A DNA stretch of 15,033 bases from Schlegelella_A sp038258415 (lineage in GTDB: Bacteria; Pseudomonadota; Gammaproteobacteria; Burkholderiales; Burkholderiaceae_C), in assembly GCA_038258415.1 (NCBI GenBank), contig JBBSPY010000061.1, positions 1 to 15,033 of the forward strand, written 5' to 3'. The notes under the pieces are model-generated. The model did not search any database, was not told where the DNA came from, and was given only the letters and a program-made list of their open reading frames with translations. Shown piece after piece: positions 1 through 8,434 of this stretch. Both the position numbers and the translations under genes were made by a program. Each line of letters opens with the position of its first letter. The first letter of the stretch is position 1.

Positions 1-1304
1 ACGCGCACCCAGCACGAGCTGTTCTCGTCGTTCTCGCCGAGCCGATCCCAGTGGAACTGGATCTTGACGCGGCCGTGTTCGTCGGTCTCGATCTCATTGC
101 CCGCCGCGCCGACGACGGTGGCCGTCTGCGGGCCGGCGATCACCGGTCTCTGCGTGATGCGCGGTGACCGGAACGTCGGTGCGTCGTCGACGCTCTGGCA
201 CATGAATTCGCAGCGGAAGCCCTCGGCGCGGCGCTGGAGCTGCAGCTCTTCGATGCCGACATGGTCGCTGAAGGTGATCCTGTAGACACAGCTGGTGACG
301 AGGTACTCGCCGTCGGCGTCTCCGGGTGAGCCTTCGAGCTCGAACGTCCCGCCGCAGGCGAAGTCGAGTGCATTGGTCAACCCCGTGCTGGTCTTGAACA
401 GGCCCGTCAGCTCCTCCATCCGGACCTTCGCACGCTGCTCGATCGGTGTTGCCGCGTCGGTGGATTCGGCGCTCGCGCTGTTCTGGACCACGGGAGCGGG
501 GTGCTCGAACCACTCCATCGGTCCAACCGGCTCGTCGATCTTGTCCTCGAACTCCTCCTCGTCGGTGATGTCGGTCGACGGGTCGAGGTAGTCGTAGGCG
601 CTGAGGACCGCCTTGACCGCTCGCGCCTCTTCCTGCTGGTACCAGCGGCTCACCGTCGGCGTCGCCGCCAGCGCGTTGCGCCACGTGAGGGTGTCGTTCT
701 CGACCATCGCCTCGTGCTTGCCCGTGGCATCGGTGAACACGAGCGTGTGCTTCCCATCCTCGTGCTCGAAGAAATAGTAGATCCCGACCTCCTCCATCAG
801 TCGGGCGATGAAGTCGAAGTCGGTTTCGTTGTGCTGAACGCAGTAGTCGAGTGCCGGGTAGTCGCCGTCGCTGTCGAGCCTCCAGTCGCTCGCATCGTTG
901 TAGTCGTCCAGCACCTCGGTGATGATCTCCTTGACCGATTTCACCTGGAAGACCTTGCTGTTCTTGCGCTGGGTCGCGAACCAGAGCCACGGCCGCAGGG
1001 TAACGGTGAAGCTCGGATAGCGCCCTCGCATCTCACCGCGCTTGGCCCGCGTGACGAAGCCGTCGAAGTAACGCTCGAGATCGTCGACTTTCATCTTCAA
1101 GGTCGCCCGCGTTCCTGCGAGCTTGTGCAGGTCGACATCATCGGCGGCGGTGCCCAGCAGGTTGAGTGAGCCGGCGAGCTCCACGGTGTACTCGAACATC
1201 TGGCCGAGGTGCTCGAAGCCGGTCATGCCGAGCACGAGGAAGCTGCCCTCCTCGGCCGTGATCGAAAGCATCGCGTCTTCTGCGCTCAGTCCCGGCATGG
1301 CCAT
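1..1304 (-). CDS. vgrG: VgrG/TssI spike protein, N-terminal 434 residues (truncated by window edge)
   Basis: VgrG forms the trimeric T6SS tip, built from phage gp27-like and gp5-like domains; it sits on the Hcp tube and carries effectors. The frame is open from an ATG at 1304 to the window edge. It begins MAMPGLSAEDAMLS, runs through gp27-like sequence (YDYLDPSTDITDEEE near the middle), and enters the gp5 OB-fold with the family signature EIETDEHGRVKIQFHWD followed by SSCWVR at the edge. A GGGAGA ribosome binding site at 1312-1317, 7 bases upstream, supports this start. An ATG at 1309 is in the wrong frame, and an in-frame ATG at 1298 is the only close alternative. It follows tssH by 30 bases, as in HSI-I. 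The gp5 needle and any C-terminal effector extension lie outside the window. The family call is firm; cargo type is unknown. Confidence 0.95.
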   Translation of the reverse strand, partial: MAMPGLSAEDAMLSITAEEGSFLVLGMTGFEHLGQMFEYTVELAGSLNLLGTAADDVDLHKLAGTRATLKMKVDDLERYFDGFVTRAKRGEMRGRYPSFTVTLRPWLWFATQRKNSKVFQVKSVKEIITEVLDDYNDASDWRLDSDGDYPALDYCVQHNETDFDFIARLMEEVGIYYFFEHEDGKHTLVFTDATGKHEAMVENDTLTWRNALAATPTVSRWYQQEEARAVKAVLSAYDYLDPSTDITDEEEFEDKIDEPVGPMEWFEHPAPVVQNSASAESTDAATPIEQRAKVRMEELTGLFKTSTGLTNALDFACGGTFELEGSPGDADGEYLVTSCVYRITFSDHVGIEELQLQRRAEGFRCEFMCQSVDDAPTFRSPRITQRPVIAGPQTATVVGAAGNEIETDEHGRVKIQFHWDRLGENDENSSCWVR

Positions 1305-1311
1305 GGCATCG

Positions 1312-1317
1312 TCTCCC
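1312..1317 (-). promoter_or_regulatory. Ribosome binding site of vgrG
   Basis: GGGAGA on the minus strand lies 7 bases before the ATG at 1304. It decides between three closely spaced ATG codons (1309, 1304, 1298), of which only 1304 and 1298 share the VgrG frame. Confidence 0.6.
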
Positions 1318-1334
1318 GTCGGCGGTCGTGCGTC

Positions 1335-4061
1335 TTACTCGAACGCGTAGGTGAAATCGTCTTCGGCGGCGCCGAGCCGCACCGCCTTCAGCTCCTCGCC
1401 TTGCGACGTGCGCGTCAGGTATTCGATCGAGATCTTCGGCAGCACCGTGTTCGTGAGGATCGAATCGATGATGCGTCCACCGGACTCCGCGTTGTTGCAG
1501 CGCTTGACGACGAGCTTGATCACGTCGTCGGTGTACTCGAACGGGATCCTGTGGTTCTCGGCCACGCGCTTCTGGATCCGGTTCAGCTGCAGCCGCACGA
1601 TCTGACCGAGCATGTCGTCGGAAAGCGGGTAATACGGAATGACGACCAGCCGGCCGAGCAGCGCTGGCGGGAAGATCTTCTGCAGCGGCTCGACCATCGC
1701 CGTCGCAAGCGATTCAGGGTCGGGCAGCAGCTCCGGATCCTTGCACATGTTCATCACCAGCTCGGAGCCGGCGTTGCTCGTCAGCAGGATGATCGTGTTC
1801 TTGAAGTCGATCATCCTGCCTTCGCCGTCTTCCATGCGCCCCTTGTCGAAGACCTGGAAGAACAGTTCGTGCACGTCGGGGTGCGCCTTCTCGACCTCGT
1901 CGAGCAGCACGACGCTGTAGGGGCGACGGCGAACCGCCTCGGTCAGGATGCCGCCTTCGCCGTAGCCCACGTATCCGGGCGGCGCGCCCTTGAGCGAGGA
2001 GACCGTGTGCGCCTCCTGGAACTCGCTCATGTTGATCGTGATGACGTTCTGCTCGCCGCCGTACAGCGACTCGGCGAGTGCGAGCGCGGTTTCCGTCTTG
2101 CCGACGCCCGACGTGCCGCAGAGCATGAACACGCCGATCGGCTTGTTCGGGTTGTCGAGCCGTGCGCGCGAGGTCTGGATGCGCTTGGCGATCATGTCGA
2201 GGCCGTGCTGCTGGCCGATGACTCTTTTGCCGAGCGTCTCGCCGAGCCTGAGCACGGCCTGCAGCTCGTTCTTCACCATTCGCCCGACCGGGATGCCGGT
2301 CCAGTCGGCGACGACCGAGGCGACCGCCTGCGCGTCGACCGATGGCAGGATCAGCGGCGTATCGCCCTGCAGCGCAGCTAGCTTGTCCTGCTCGACGTGC
2401 AGTTCGGCGAGCAGCTTCTCGCGATCGATCGCCGGCTCCGCTTGGTCCGCGGGCGCCGGAGGCTCGGCGACGCTGCCGCCTTCTGCCGGCGCGGTCTTGT
2501 CGACCGGACGGTCGTCGCCGCGCAGCTGCGCACGCAGCGCCAGCACCTTGTCGACGATCGTCTTCTCCTCGGTCCAGCGCTTCTCGAGCCCGACCAGCCG
2601 ATCGCGTTCGGCCGTGAGCTTCTCGTCGACGTCGAAGCGACGCGTGCCGACGTCGATGCCGACGGTCGACTCGCGGTCGATGATCCCTGCCTCGATGTCG
2701 AGCGACTCGATCCGGCGCCGCGAGTCCTCGACCGCTGCCGGGATCGCGTGCTGGCTCACCGCCACGCGCGCGCAGGCCGTGTCGAGCAGGCTCACCGCCT
2801 TGTCGGGCAACTGGCGCGCCGGGATGTAGCGGTGGCTCAGCTTCACGGCCGCCTCGATGCCCTCGTCGAGCAGCTGCACGCGGTGGTGCTTTTCGAGCAC
2901 GCTTGCGACTCCGCGCAGCATCAGGATGGCCTTCAGCTCGTCGGGCTCCGGGATCTGCACGACCTGGAATCGCCGCGTCAGCGCCGGGTCCTTCTCGATG
3001 TATTTCTTGTACTCGGCCCAGGTCGTCGCGCCGACGGTGCGCAGGTTGCCGCGCGCGAGCGCAGGCTTGAGCAGGTTGGCGGCATCGCCGGTTCCGGCCG
3101 CGCCGCCCGCGCCGACGAGCGTGTGCACCTCGTCGATGAACAGGATGATGGGTTTCGGGCTCGCCTGAACCTCGTCGATCACCTGGCGCAACCGCTGCTC
3201 GAACTCGCCTTTCATCGACGCACCGGCCTGCAGCAGGCCGAGGTCGAGCGAGAGCAGCGACACGCCCTGCAGCTGCGGCGGCACATCGCCGCGGGCGAGC
3301 CGCTGCGCGAACCCTTCGACCACCGCCGTCTTGCCGACACCGGCCTCGCCGGTGAGGATCGGGTTGTTCTGGCGCCGCCGCATCAGGATGTCGACGATCT
3401 GGCGGATCTCGTCGTCGCGGCCGGTGACCGGGTCGATCTTGCCCTCGCGCGCGCGCTCGGTCAGGTCGACGGTGAACTTCTTCAGCGCCTCCTGCTTGCC
3501 CATCGCGGCCGGCGCCATCGCGCCCGACACCTCGCCGGGCTGGCCGCCGGAAAGGCCTGAACCGTCCTGCGGACCGAGGCCGTTCTCGCCGCTCTTGCCG
3601 ACGACCGCATCGAAGTTTTCGGCAAGGTCGTCGGCCTTGATCTTCGCGAACTCGCGCGAGATGCCCATCACCGCGTTCGACAGGCCCTTGCTGTTGAGGA
3701 TGCCGAGCATCAGGTAGCCGCTGCGGACACCGGCGTCGCCGAACTGCAACGAGCCGTAGACCCAGCCACGTTCGATCGCCGTCTCGATGTGGTCGGCGAA
3801 GTCGGAGAGCGCCGTGGAGCCGCGTGGCAGGCGATCGAGCGCAGCGGTCACGTCCTTCGCGAGCGACGACATGTCGAGCTGGTAGTGCCGTGCGATCGCG
3901 TTCAGGTCGCTTTCGTGGGTCTCGAGCAGCTGCTTGATCCAGTGCACGAGCTCGACGTAGGGATTGCCGCGCAGCTTGCAGAAGACGGTGGCGCCTTCGA
4001 TGGTCTTGTAGACCAGCGGGTTGAGCTTGCCGAACAGGGCCACCCGACTGATGTCACTCAT
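1335..4061 (-). CDS. tssH: TssH/ClpV, AAA+ ATPase that disassembles the T6SS sheath
   Basis: A 908-aa double-ring AAA+ protein of the ClpB/Hsp100 type, of usual ClpV length. Family knowledge: it binds the contracted TssB/TssC sheath and unfolds it for reuse. Visible parts are the ClpV-type N domain (residues 1-150, MSDISRVALFGKLNPLVYKT); Walker A1 GEAGVGKT at 238-245 and Walker B1 LFIDEVHT near 307-314; a coiled-coil middle region (about 450-560); Walker A2 GTSGVGKT at 649-656; a pore-loop GYVGYGEGG at 696-704; and Walker B2 VVLLDEVEKAH at 717-727. All key ATPase residues are present. A Pro/Ala/acid-rich stretch (about 515-545) looks like a flexible linker in the middle region. The ATG overlaps the tssG stop in an ATGA, implying translational coupling. 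The N domain and the location in a T6SS operon separate it from housekeeping ClpB. Confidence 0.97.
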   Translation of the reverse strand: MSDISRVALFGKLNPLVYKTIEGATVFCKLRGNPYVELVHWIKQLLETHESDLNAIARHYQLDMSSLAKDVTAALDRLPRGSTALSDFADHIETAIERGWVYGSLQFGDAGVRSGYLMLGILNSKGLSNAVMGISREFAKIKADDLAENFDAVVGKSGENGLGPQDGSGLSGGQPGEVSGAMAPAAMGKQEALKKFTVDLTERAREGKIDPVTGRDDEIRQIVDILMRRRQNNPILTGEAGVGKTAVVEGFAQRLARGDVPPQLQGVSLLSLDLGLLQAGASMKGEFEQRLRQVIDEVQASPKPIILFIDEVHTLVGAGGAAGTGDAANLLKPALARGNLRTVGATTWAEYKKYIEKDPALTRRFQVVQIPEPDELKAILMLRGVASVLEKHHRVQLLDEGIEAAVKLSHRYIPARQLPDKAVSLLDTACARVAVSQHAIPAAVEDSRRRIESLDIEAGIIDRESTVGIDVGTRRFDVDEKLTAERDRLVGLEKRWTEEKTIVDKVLALRAQLRGDDRPVDKTAPAEGGSVAEPPAPADQAEPAIDREKLLAELHVEQDKLAALQGDTPLILPSVDAQAVASVVADWTGIPVGRMVKNELQAVLRLGETLGKRVIGQQHGLDMIAKRIQTSRARLDNPNKPIGVFMLCGTSGVGKTETALALAESLYGGEQNVITINMSEFQEAHTVSSLKGAPPGYVGYGEGGILTEAVRRRPYSVVLLDEVEKAHPDVHELFFQVFDKGRMEDGEGRMIDFKNTIILLTSNAGSELVMNMCKDPELLPDPESLATAMVEPLQKIFPPALLGRLVVIPYYPLSDDMLGQIVRLQLNRIQKRVAENHRIPFEYTDDVIKLVVKRCNNAESGGRIIDSILTNTVLPKISIEYLTRTSQGEELKAVRLGAAEDDFTYAFE

Positions 4062-5155
4062 GAAGCACTCCCGATCTCATGTTTCGCTGTTGCCTTGATG
4101 CTCTCGACGTTCATCACCAGGTCGTCGGCGTCGCGTCGCCGGCGATGGCCTTTCGAGCCGTGCAGCCAGGCCGTTCGGCCGAGCCGGCCGATGCGGGTGT
4201 CGCGCGCCGTGCGCAACGGCCAGGTCGGCACCGCGTCGCGTTCGAGGACGAGCTGCAGGTCCCACGCGAACTCGAAGCCGACGTACTGGCGAACGAGAGC
4301 CCGGAGCTGCTCGAGGGCTTCGCCTCCCGGCAGCATCGACGCGAAGCGCGCCCACGACAACGCGCCGACGACGATGCGGAACTTGTGCTGCACATCCCAG
4401 ACCGAACGGCCGAGGACGGCCCCACGGCCCAGCGCGAACTGCCCGTGGCGGCGCAGCCGCGAACGCTCGTCGACGCCGAGGCGCATCCAGTGGCCCTTGA
4501 ACTGCTCCACGCGCACCGGCACGTCGAACTGCAGCCGCAACCATGCTTCCAGGCCGTCGGCGTCGCGGACCGCCCTGGCGAGCCGGCCGGCGAAGAAGAG
4601 CTTGGGCATGTCGCCCAGGGCGTCGCGCTCGCGCGCCGATGGCTCGACCACGCCGATGAGCGAGCCGATGTGGCGAACGACCGGTGCGTCGGCGGGGCGG
4701 TCGAGGCCGACGACCGGCTGGGCGCGCGACCACGCCCGATAGAAGAACAGGCCGAAGCGGTGCAGCAGCGTGTCGAGAAAGCGGGTGAACGTTGCATCGC
4801 CGCTGTAGAGCTGACGCTCGCGTGCGTATTCGGTCAGGTGAGTCGGCAGCGCCCCGTTGGGGCCCATGAAGCCGAACACGCGCTGCACCAGTCGAGGCGG
4901 CTTGCCGTCGCGGCGTTCGAACGCGGCGAGCGGCGACGGCGCGAAGATCAGCGAGGCCTCCTGCGCGAAGCGGATCGGCTCGTCGCCCGGGCGCACGGCG
5001 TCCCCGAAGCGCGGCTTGTCGGGGTGCGCGTTCTCGAGCCGCCGCATCGCCTCGAACAGGTCGAAGCGGTGGATGTCGTGCTCGAGCCGCTGGTACAAGG
5101 CGTCTGCCGGCGCGGCCGGATCGGCCGTGGCGACGGGCTCATGCGGCGCGTTCAA
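4058..5155 (-). CDS. tssG: TssG, T6SS baseplate wedge protein
   Basis: TssG (VasB/ImpH family) joins TssF, TssE and TssK in the baseplate wedge around VgrG. The frame gives 365 aa, slightly longer than usual. Family features are the N-terminal LEHDIHRFDLFEAMRRLE, a GFMGPNGALPTHLTEYA block, DTLLHRFGLFFYRAWSRA, and a C-terminal FEFAWDLQLVLERDAVP. I chose a TTG start at 5155 that overlaps the TssF stop (TTGA). GAGGG at 5163-5167 lies 7 bases upstream, and the first in-frame ATG falls inside the conserved FEAMRRLE block, so it is too late. The frame stays open upstream to about 6406, but that part is antiparallel shadow sequence over tssF and is not TssG-like. The stop overlaps the tssH ATG. Confidence 0.93.
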   Translation of the reverse strand: MNAPHEPVATADPAAPADALYQRLEHDIHRFDLFEAMRRLENAHPDKPRFGDAVRPGDEPIRFAQEASLIFAPSPLAAFERRDGKPPRLVQRVFGFMGPNGALPTHLTEYARERQLYSGDATFTRFLDTLLHRFGLFFYRAWSRAQPVVGLDRPADAPVVRHIGSLIGVVEPSARERDALGDMPKLFFAGRLARAVRDADGLEAWLRLQFDVPVRVEQFKGHWMRLGVDERSRLRRHGQFALGRGAVLGRSVWDVQHKFRIVVGALSWARFASMLPGGEALEQLRALVRQYVGFEFAWDLQLVLERDAVPTWPLRTARDTRIGRLGRTAWLHGSKGHRRRRDADDLVMNVESIKATAKHEIGSAS

Positions 5156-7020
5156 AGTGGCGCCCTCGCACCCAGACGCGGCGCCCAGGTCATGATCGGG
5201 CCGCGACTGAGCGACGACAGCTTCGTCTGCACGAAACTGTTCATCGAGACGTGGCGCGTGAAGTACTGGTGGAGTATCGACGTGAGCAGCGTCGCGCTGC
5301 CGCCCTCGAACGACAGGTCGTCGACGGTCAATCCCACTTCCAGGCCGCGCGCGAACGCGATCGGACCCGCAACGGGGTGGCGACGAACGACAGGCTTGAC
5401 CGACACCGAGCGCACGCCGTCGATCTGCCGCTTCAGTCCCGAGTCGGCGCCCGAGGAGAAGACGGAAAGGATCTCGCGCAGCGTCAGCGCCCCTTCGTCG
5501 GACGAGCTCTCGAGCAGCGACAGGTAGTTCAGCGACAGCAGGCCGAGCAGTCGCCACGCGACCGGGCCTTCGCGCATCGCGCTTTGCGGACGCGACGGCC
5601 CTGCGACAACGGAGATGCCTTCCACCGGCGCGCTGGTGCCCAGCGCCAGCTCGGCGCCGCCCTGGCCGGTGGGCATGAAAAGCGGCAGGTCGCGGTTGGT
5701 GCAGCGCATCGTCACGGCGAGCTGGCGCAGCGCGCCCTTGTACGGCACGTCGCGCGCGTCGACGAGGGAAAGAAAGACCTCGGTACCGACGTAGCCCGAA
5801 CGCGGCCCTTCGCGCTTGCGCTTCTCGGACGCCAGCCGCGGTTCGCGCACGGCGCTCCAGTAGGCGCCATCCCGCCCACCCGGCTCCGACTGCGGCGCGG
5901 CGAACAGCGGCAGGAAGACCTGTTCCTCGCTGTCGTCGCGCAGACCCCGGACCGACGACACGTCGAACACCTCGTAGTCGAGCGCGGCGGTGCGGTCGGG
6001 CACGAGGTGATACGCCGTCGAACCTTCGTCGAGGTGGAGGCGGTCGGCACGCCGCTCGAAGAGGTTGATCGCCGGAACGCAGTGCAACTGGAAGTTGTCG
6101 GCCTCGACCGCGCCCTCGAGCGCCGAGACGTAGCGGTCGAACAGGATCGCGATCTCGAAGCGGTTCCCCGTGGTCTTCGCGAACGCCGCAGCGAGCCCCG
6201 ACAGCTCGACGAAGAGAAAGCGCTGCGGAAACGCGAAGTACTCCTGCACCAGCCGCGTTCCGGCGAGGCCGCGCAGGGTGACGGGCAGCATCGCCTCCTC
6301 GTCGCCGTAGCCGACGGCGCCCACGTGGACGGCATCGACGAACAGCCGGCCGGCCTCGACGCCTCGCCCCGGGGGGCCGGCGAGCATGCCGATCGTCGCG
6401 CCGCACACGAGCTCGTGAAGACGCAGTGCGACGTCGGGGAGGCCGCCGAGAAAGAAGCGGAGCTTGCCGACCTTCAGTTGTGCGAAGGTGAGCCCGGCGG
6501 GCAGCTCGAGCTTGATGCGCACGCCACTTCGCGGACGCTGCGGCAACGTCGACAGCGGCAGGTCGGCCGCGTTGAGGAAATATTCGACGCCGCTCACGCG
6601 AACCGGCGTGAGCACGACGTCCTGAGCAGTTCGGAACTCGCAGCGAGTGCGGCTGAGCGCGGTCTGCGGACCGGTCAGCGCCGCGCCGCGCGGCACCCGG
6701 AAACCATTGACGAGGTTCGGGTCCTTGCCCGGCCGCATGCGCGCGACGAGCATCGAAGGCACCGGCGCCGTGAGGTTGGGCGCCACCACCTCAAGCAGAC
6801 GCTGTGCGAGTTGCGGGTACTCGGCGTCCTGCTTGAGCTGAACCCGGGCGGCGAGGAATGCGCAGCCCTCGATGAGCCGCTCGACGTAGGGGTCGGCGAC
6901 CTCCATGCCCTCCATGCCGAGACGGCCGGCGATCTTCGGGAACTCGCGGGCGAACTCGCCCCCCATCTCGCGCAGGTAGCGGAGTTCCTGGTTGTAGTAG
7001 CGAAGCAGCCGGGGGTCCAA
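5152..7020 (-). CDS. tssF: TssF, T6SS baseplate protein
   Basis: TssF (VasA/ImpG family) is the large wedge subunit of the T6SS baseplate. The 622-aa length fits the family. The N-terminus MDPRLLRYYNQELRYLREMG is the family hallmark, followed by EFPKIAGRLGMEG, DPYVERLIEGCAFLAARVQ and PQLAQRLLEVVAPNLTAP. The C-terminal part ends with FEGGSATLLTSILHQYFTRHVSMNSF, also typical. The start codon is TTG at 7020, fixed by the family N-terminus and by GAGG at 7029-7032, which overlaps the tssE stop. The gene begins 10 bases after tssE, and its own stop overlaps the tssG TTG. It acts in the cytoplasm at the inner-membrane-docked baseplate. Confidence 0.96.
   Translation of the reverse strand: MDPRLLRYYNQELRYLREMGGEFAREFPKIAGRLGMEGMEVADPYVERLIEGCAFLAARVQLKQDAEYPQLAQRLLEVVAPNLTAPVPSMLVARMRPGKDPNLVNGFRVPRGAALTGPQTALSRTRCEFRTAQDVVLTPVRVSGVEYFLNAADLPLSTLPQRPRSGVRIKLELPAGLTFAQLKVGKLRFFLGGLPDVALRLHELVCGATIGMLAGPPGRGVEAGRLFVDAVHVGAVGYGDEEAMLPVTLRGLAGTRLVQEYFAFPQRFLFVELSGLAAAFAKTTGNRFEIAILFDRYVSALEGAVEADNFQLHCVPAINLFERRADRLHLDEGSTAYHLVPDRTAALDYEVFDVSSVRGLRDDSEEQVFLPLFAAPQSEPGGRDGAYWSAVREPRLASEKRKREGPRSGYVGTEVFLSLVDARDVPYKGALRQLAVTMRCTNRDLPLFMPTGQGGAELALGTSAPVEGISVVAGPSRPQSAMREGPVAWRLLGLLSLNYLSLLESSSDEGALTLREILSVFSSGADSGLKRQIDGVRSVSVKPVVRRHPVAGPIAFARGLEVGLTVDDLSFEGGSATLLTSILHQYFTRHVSMNSFVQTKLSSLSRGPIMTWAPRLGARAPL
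5163..5167 (-). promoter_or_regulatory. Ribosome binding site supporting the TTG start of tssG
   Basis: GAGGG lies 7 bases before the TTG at 5155. It sits inside the last codons of tssF, so ribosomes ending tssF could restart on tssG. Confidence 0.55.
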
Positions 7021-7028
7021 CGGTCGCG

Positions 7029-7032
7029 CCTC
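7029..7032 (-). promoter_or_regulatory. Ribosome binding site supporting the TTG start of tssF
   Basis: GAGG overlaps the tssE stop (TGAGG) and lies 8 bases before the TTG at 7020. Together with the conserved N-terminus it fixes the non-ATG start. Confidence 0.55.
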
Positions 7033-7564
7033 AGTTGCGCATGTCGCGGACGGCGGCCAGACCGGTCTCGACGTCGACGTCGGCGGCGAGCAGCAATTCG
7101 AGCGGAACGGGCTGGTTCCACATCTGACCGCGGATGATGAGACGCAGGCTGTTGTGCTGGATGTTGAAGCCGCCCGTCTTGGCGACCTCGACGCGCAGCG
7201 TCTTCGGGTCGATGCGCGGCTCGTACTCGATGATGGCCTGGCGCACGGCGAACTCGATTGCCGGAAATTGCAGGCGCGACACGGTCACGCCGGCAAGCGA
7301 GGGAATGCCGAAGTTGATGACCGAAGAGCGGGCGTGCGGCGCGTCTTTCCAGTGGGCGATGTCGTCCGGGTCGCCACGATCGGGGTCGGGCTCGGCACGC
7401 GTCGTGTTGAAGAGCCAGGACAGATCGCGCAGCACAGCCTCGCGCAGTTGCTGCTTGCTGAGCACGCGTGCCTCGATCGCCTCGCGGCTCGATGCCGGCT
7501 CGTGGTCGGTCAGCCGGTCGAGCAGCGACGGTTGCAGGCGCTCCTGCGACGTGAGGCTCGCCAT
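7031..7564 (-). CDS. tssE: TssE, gp25-like T6SS baseplate protein
   Basis: TssE is the gp25/lysozyme-like baseplate component where sheath polymerization starts. The 177-aa protein starts MASLTSQERLQPSLLDRL and has the family blocks LREAVLRDLSWLFNTT, SVINFGIPSLAG, FAVRQAIIEYEPRIDPKTL, and a C-terminal strand run ending in ELLLAADVDVETG. Each of these is expected for a gp25-like fold, including the conserved Glu-Pro-Arg (YEPRI). The ATG lies 5 bases after the tagJ stop; the frame is open further upstream, but that sequence is shadow over tagJ. No strong ribosome binding site is visible, so coupling to tagJ translation is likely (inference). Confidence 0.94.
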   Translation of the reverse strand: MASLTSQERLQPSLLDRLTDHEPASSREAIEARVLSKQQLREAVLRDLSWLFNTTRAEPDPDRGDPDDIAHWKDAPHARSSVINFGIPSLAGVTVSRLQFPAIEFAVRQAIIEYEPRIDPKTLRVEVAKTGGFNIQHNSLRLIIRGQMWNQPVPLELLLAADVDVETGLAAVRDMRN

Positions 7565-7569
7565 GCCGC

Positions 7570-8415
7570 CTATGCGGCGGCCGGAGCCGCTGCTGCCGCG
7601 GCCGACTCGGGCATCTCGTCGAGTTCGATGACGCGGATGGCCATCAGCGCATGGTCGCCGCTGTCGCAGGCGAGCACGCGCTGTCCGAGCCCGTGCCAGC
7701 GGTCGTCGCCGGCGGCGATCCACTCGGTCTTGCGGGCGAGGCAGATCGCCCCGTCGTCGCTGGCTTCCGATCCGGGGTAGCGGGTGGGCACGAGCGCGAC
7801 GGTCTCGCCGCCGTTGTGGAAGAAGAGCTGCGCCGGCGTCCAGACGCAGTCGCGCAGATCCTCGGGGGCCTCGAGGACGATCTTCGACAGCCGCGAGAAG
7901 GGTACCCAGTAGTAGCGGCCGTTGACGCACGCCTCGAGCACCGGTCCGAGGCGCGAATCGGCATCGGCGATCCAGGCAAAGGACGCGCCGTCGATCCGGC
8001 CAGAAACTTCGGGTGCCGCGTCGAACGCGCGAGTCGCGAGCTCGTTCGCCAGCGAGGCATCGCCGCGGCCTCTCTGCAGCAGCGACTCGATGAGCAGTGC
8101 CAGCCACTCGTCGGGCTGGCCGAACACCATCGGCGTGCGCTCGCCCGCGAACACGCGCCCACGCATCAGCTCGCAACGCATCGCGTGGCCGACGGTCTCT
8201 CGCATCGCCGCCGTCTCCGCGTCCATGTCGGCCACGACGTTGAGCTGCGTGTGCGCCCGCTCCCACTGGCCGAGCACGCAAAGCAGCTGGGCGAGAAAGA
8301 CGCGCAGTTTCGCGTCGGCGGGCTTCGCGCGAACGGCGGCGGTCAAGTGCTGCAGCGCAACCTTCGGCTCGCCTGCGCGCAGCGCCGCCTCGGCATCGGT
8401 TCGCGGATCGTTCAT
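7570..8415 (-). CDS. tagJ: TagJ (ImpE/HsiE family) T6SS accessory protein
   Basis: A 281-aa ImpE-family protein. In P. aeruginosa HSI-I the homologue HsiE1/TagJ binds the N-terminal helix of TssB and is thought to assist ClpV on the sheath. The N-terminal half is helical and TPR-like (GEPKVALQHLTAAVRAKPAD, LAQLLCVLGQWERAHTQLNV). The C-terminal half carries typical ImpE blocks: WIADADSRLGPVLEACVNG, YYWVPFSRL, PEDLRDCVWTPAQL, and LVPTRYPGSE. It ends in an Ala-rich tail (about the last 11 residues) that is probably disordered. The ATG is 19 bases after the zinc-ribbon gene, and tssE follows 5 bases later. TagJ marks this locus as the HSI-I-like clade; in HSI-I it directly follows hcp, whereas three extra genes separate them here. 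Confidence 0.93.
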   Translation of the reverse strand: MNDPRTDAEAALRAGEPKVALQHLTAAVRAKPADAKLRVFLAQLLCVLGQWERAHTQLNVVADMDAETAAMRETVGHAMRCELMRGRVFAGERTPMVFGQPDEWLALLIESLLQRGRGDASLANELATRAFDAAPEVSGRIDGASFAWIADADSRLGPVLEACVNGRYYWVPFSRLSKIVLEAPEDLRDCVWTPAQLFFHNGGETVALVPTRYPGSEASDDGAICLARKTEWIAAGDDRWHGLGQRVLACDSGDHALMAIRVIELDEMPESAAAAAAPAAA

Positions 8416-8434
8416 GACTCGGCGGGCGTTCCGG

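Noticed and set aside
94..990. Minus-strand 298-aa frame over vgrG
   Set aside because: It is a different frame from VgrG on the same strand and reads as Arg/Gly-rich noise; the VgrG frame carries the conserved motifs.
1305..1309. ATG at 1309 as the vgrG start
   Set aside because: It is out of frame with the VgrG sequence; ATG at 1304 is in frame and has correct spacing to GGGAGA.
1209..2381. Long plus-strand open frame opposite tssH
   Set aside because: It lies antiparallel to a clear ClpV gene, its translation is Arg/Asp/Leu/Val-rich shadow sequence, and it has no recognisable domain. The same holds for the plus-strand frames at 2397-3560, 5251-7137 and 10427-12166.
5156..6406. Upstream extension of the tssG frame
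   Set aside because: The frame is open but overlaps tssF completely and is Arg-rich without TssG similarity; TTG at 5155 with its ribosome site is the better start.
7565..8281. Upstream extension of the tssE frame
   Set aside because: It overlaps tagJ in another frame and is shadow sequence; the ATG at 7564 matches the usual TssE N-terminus and length.
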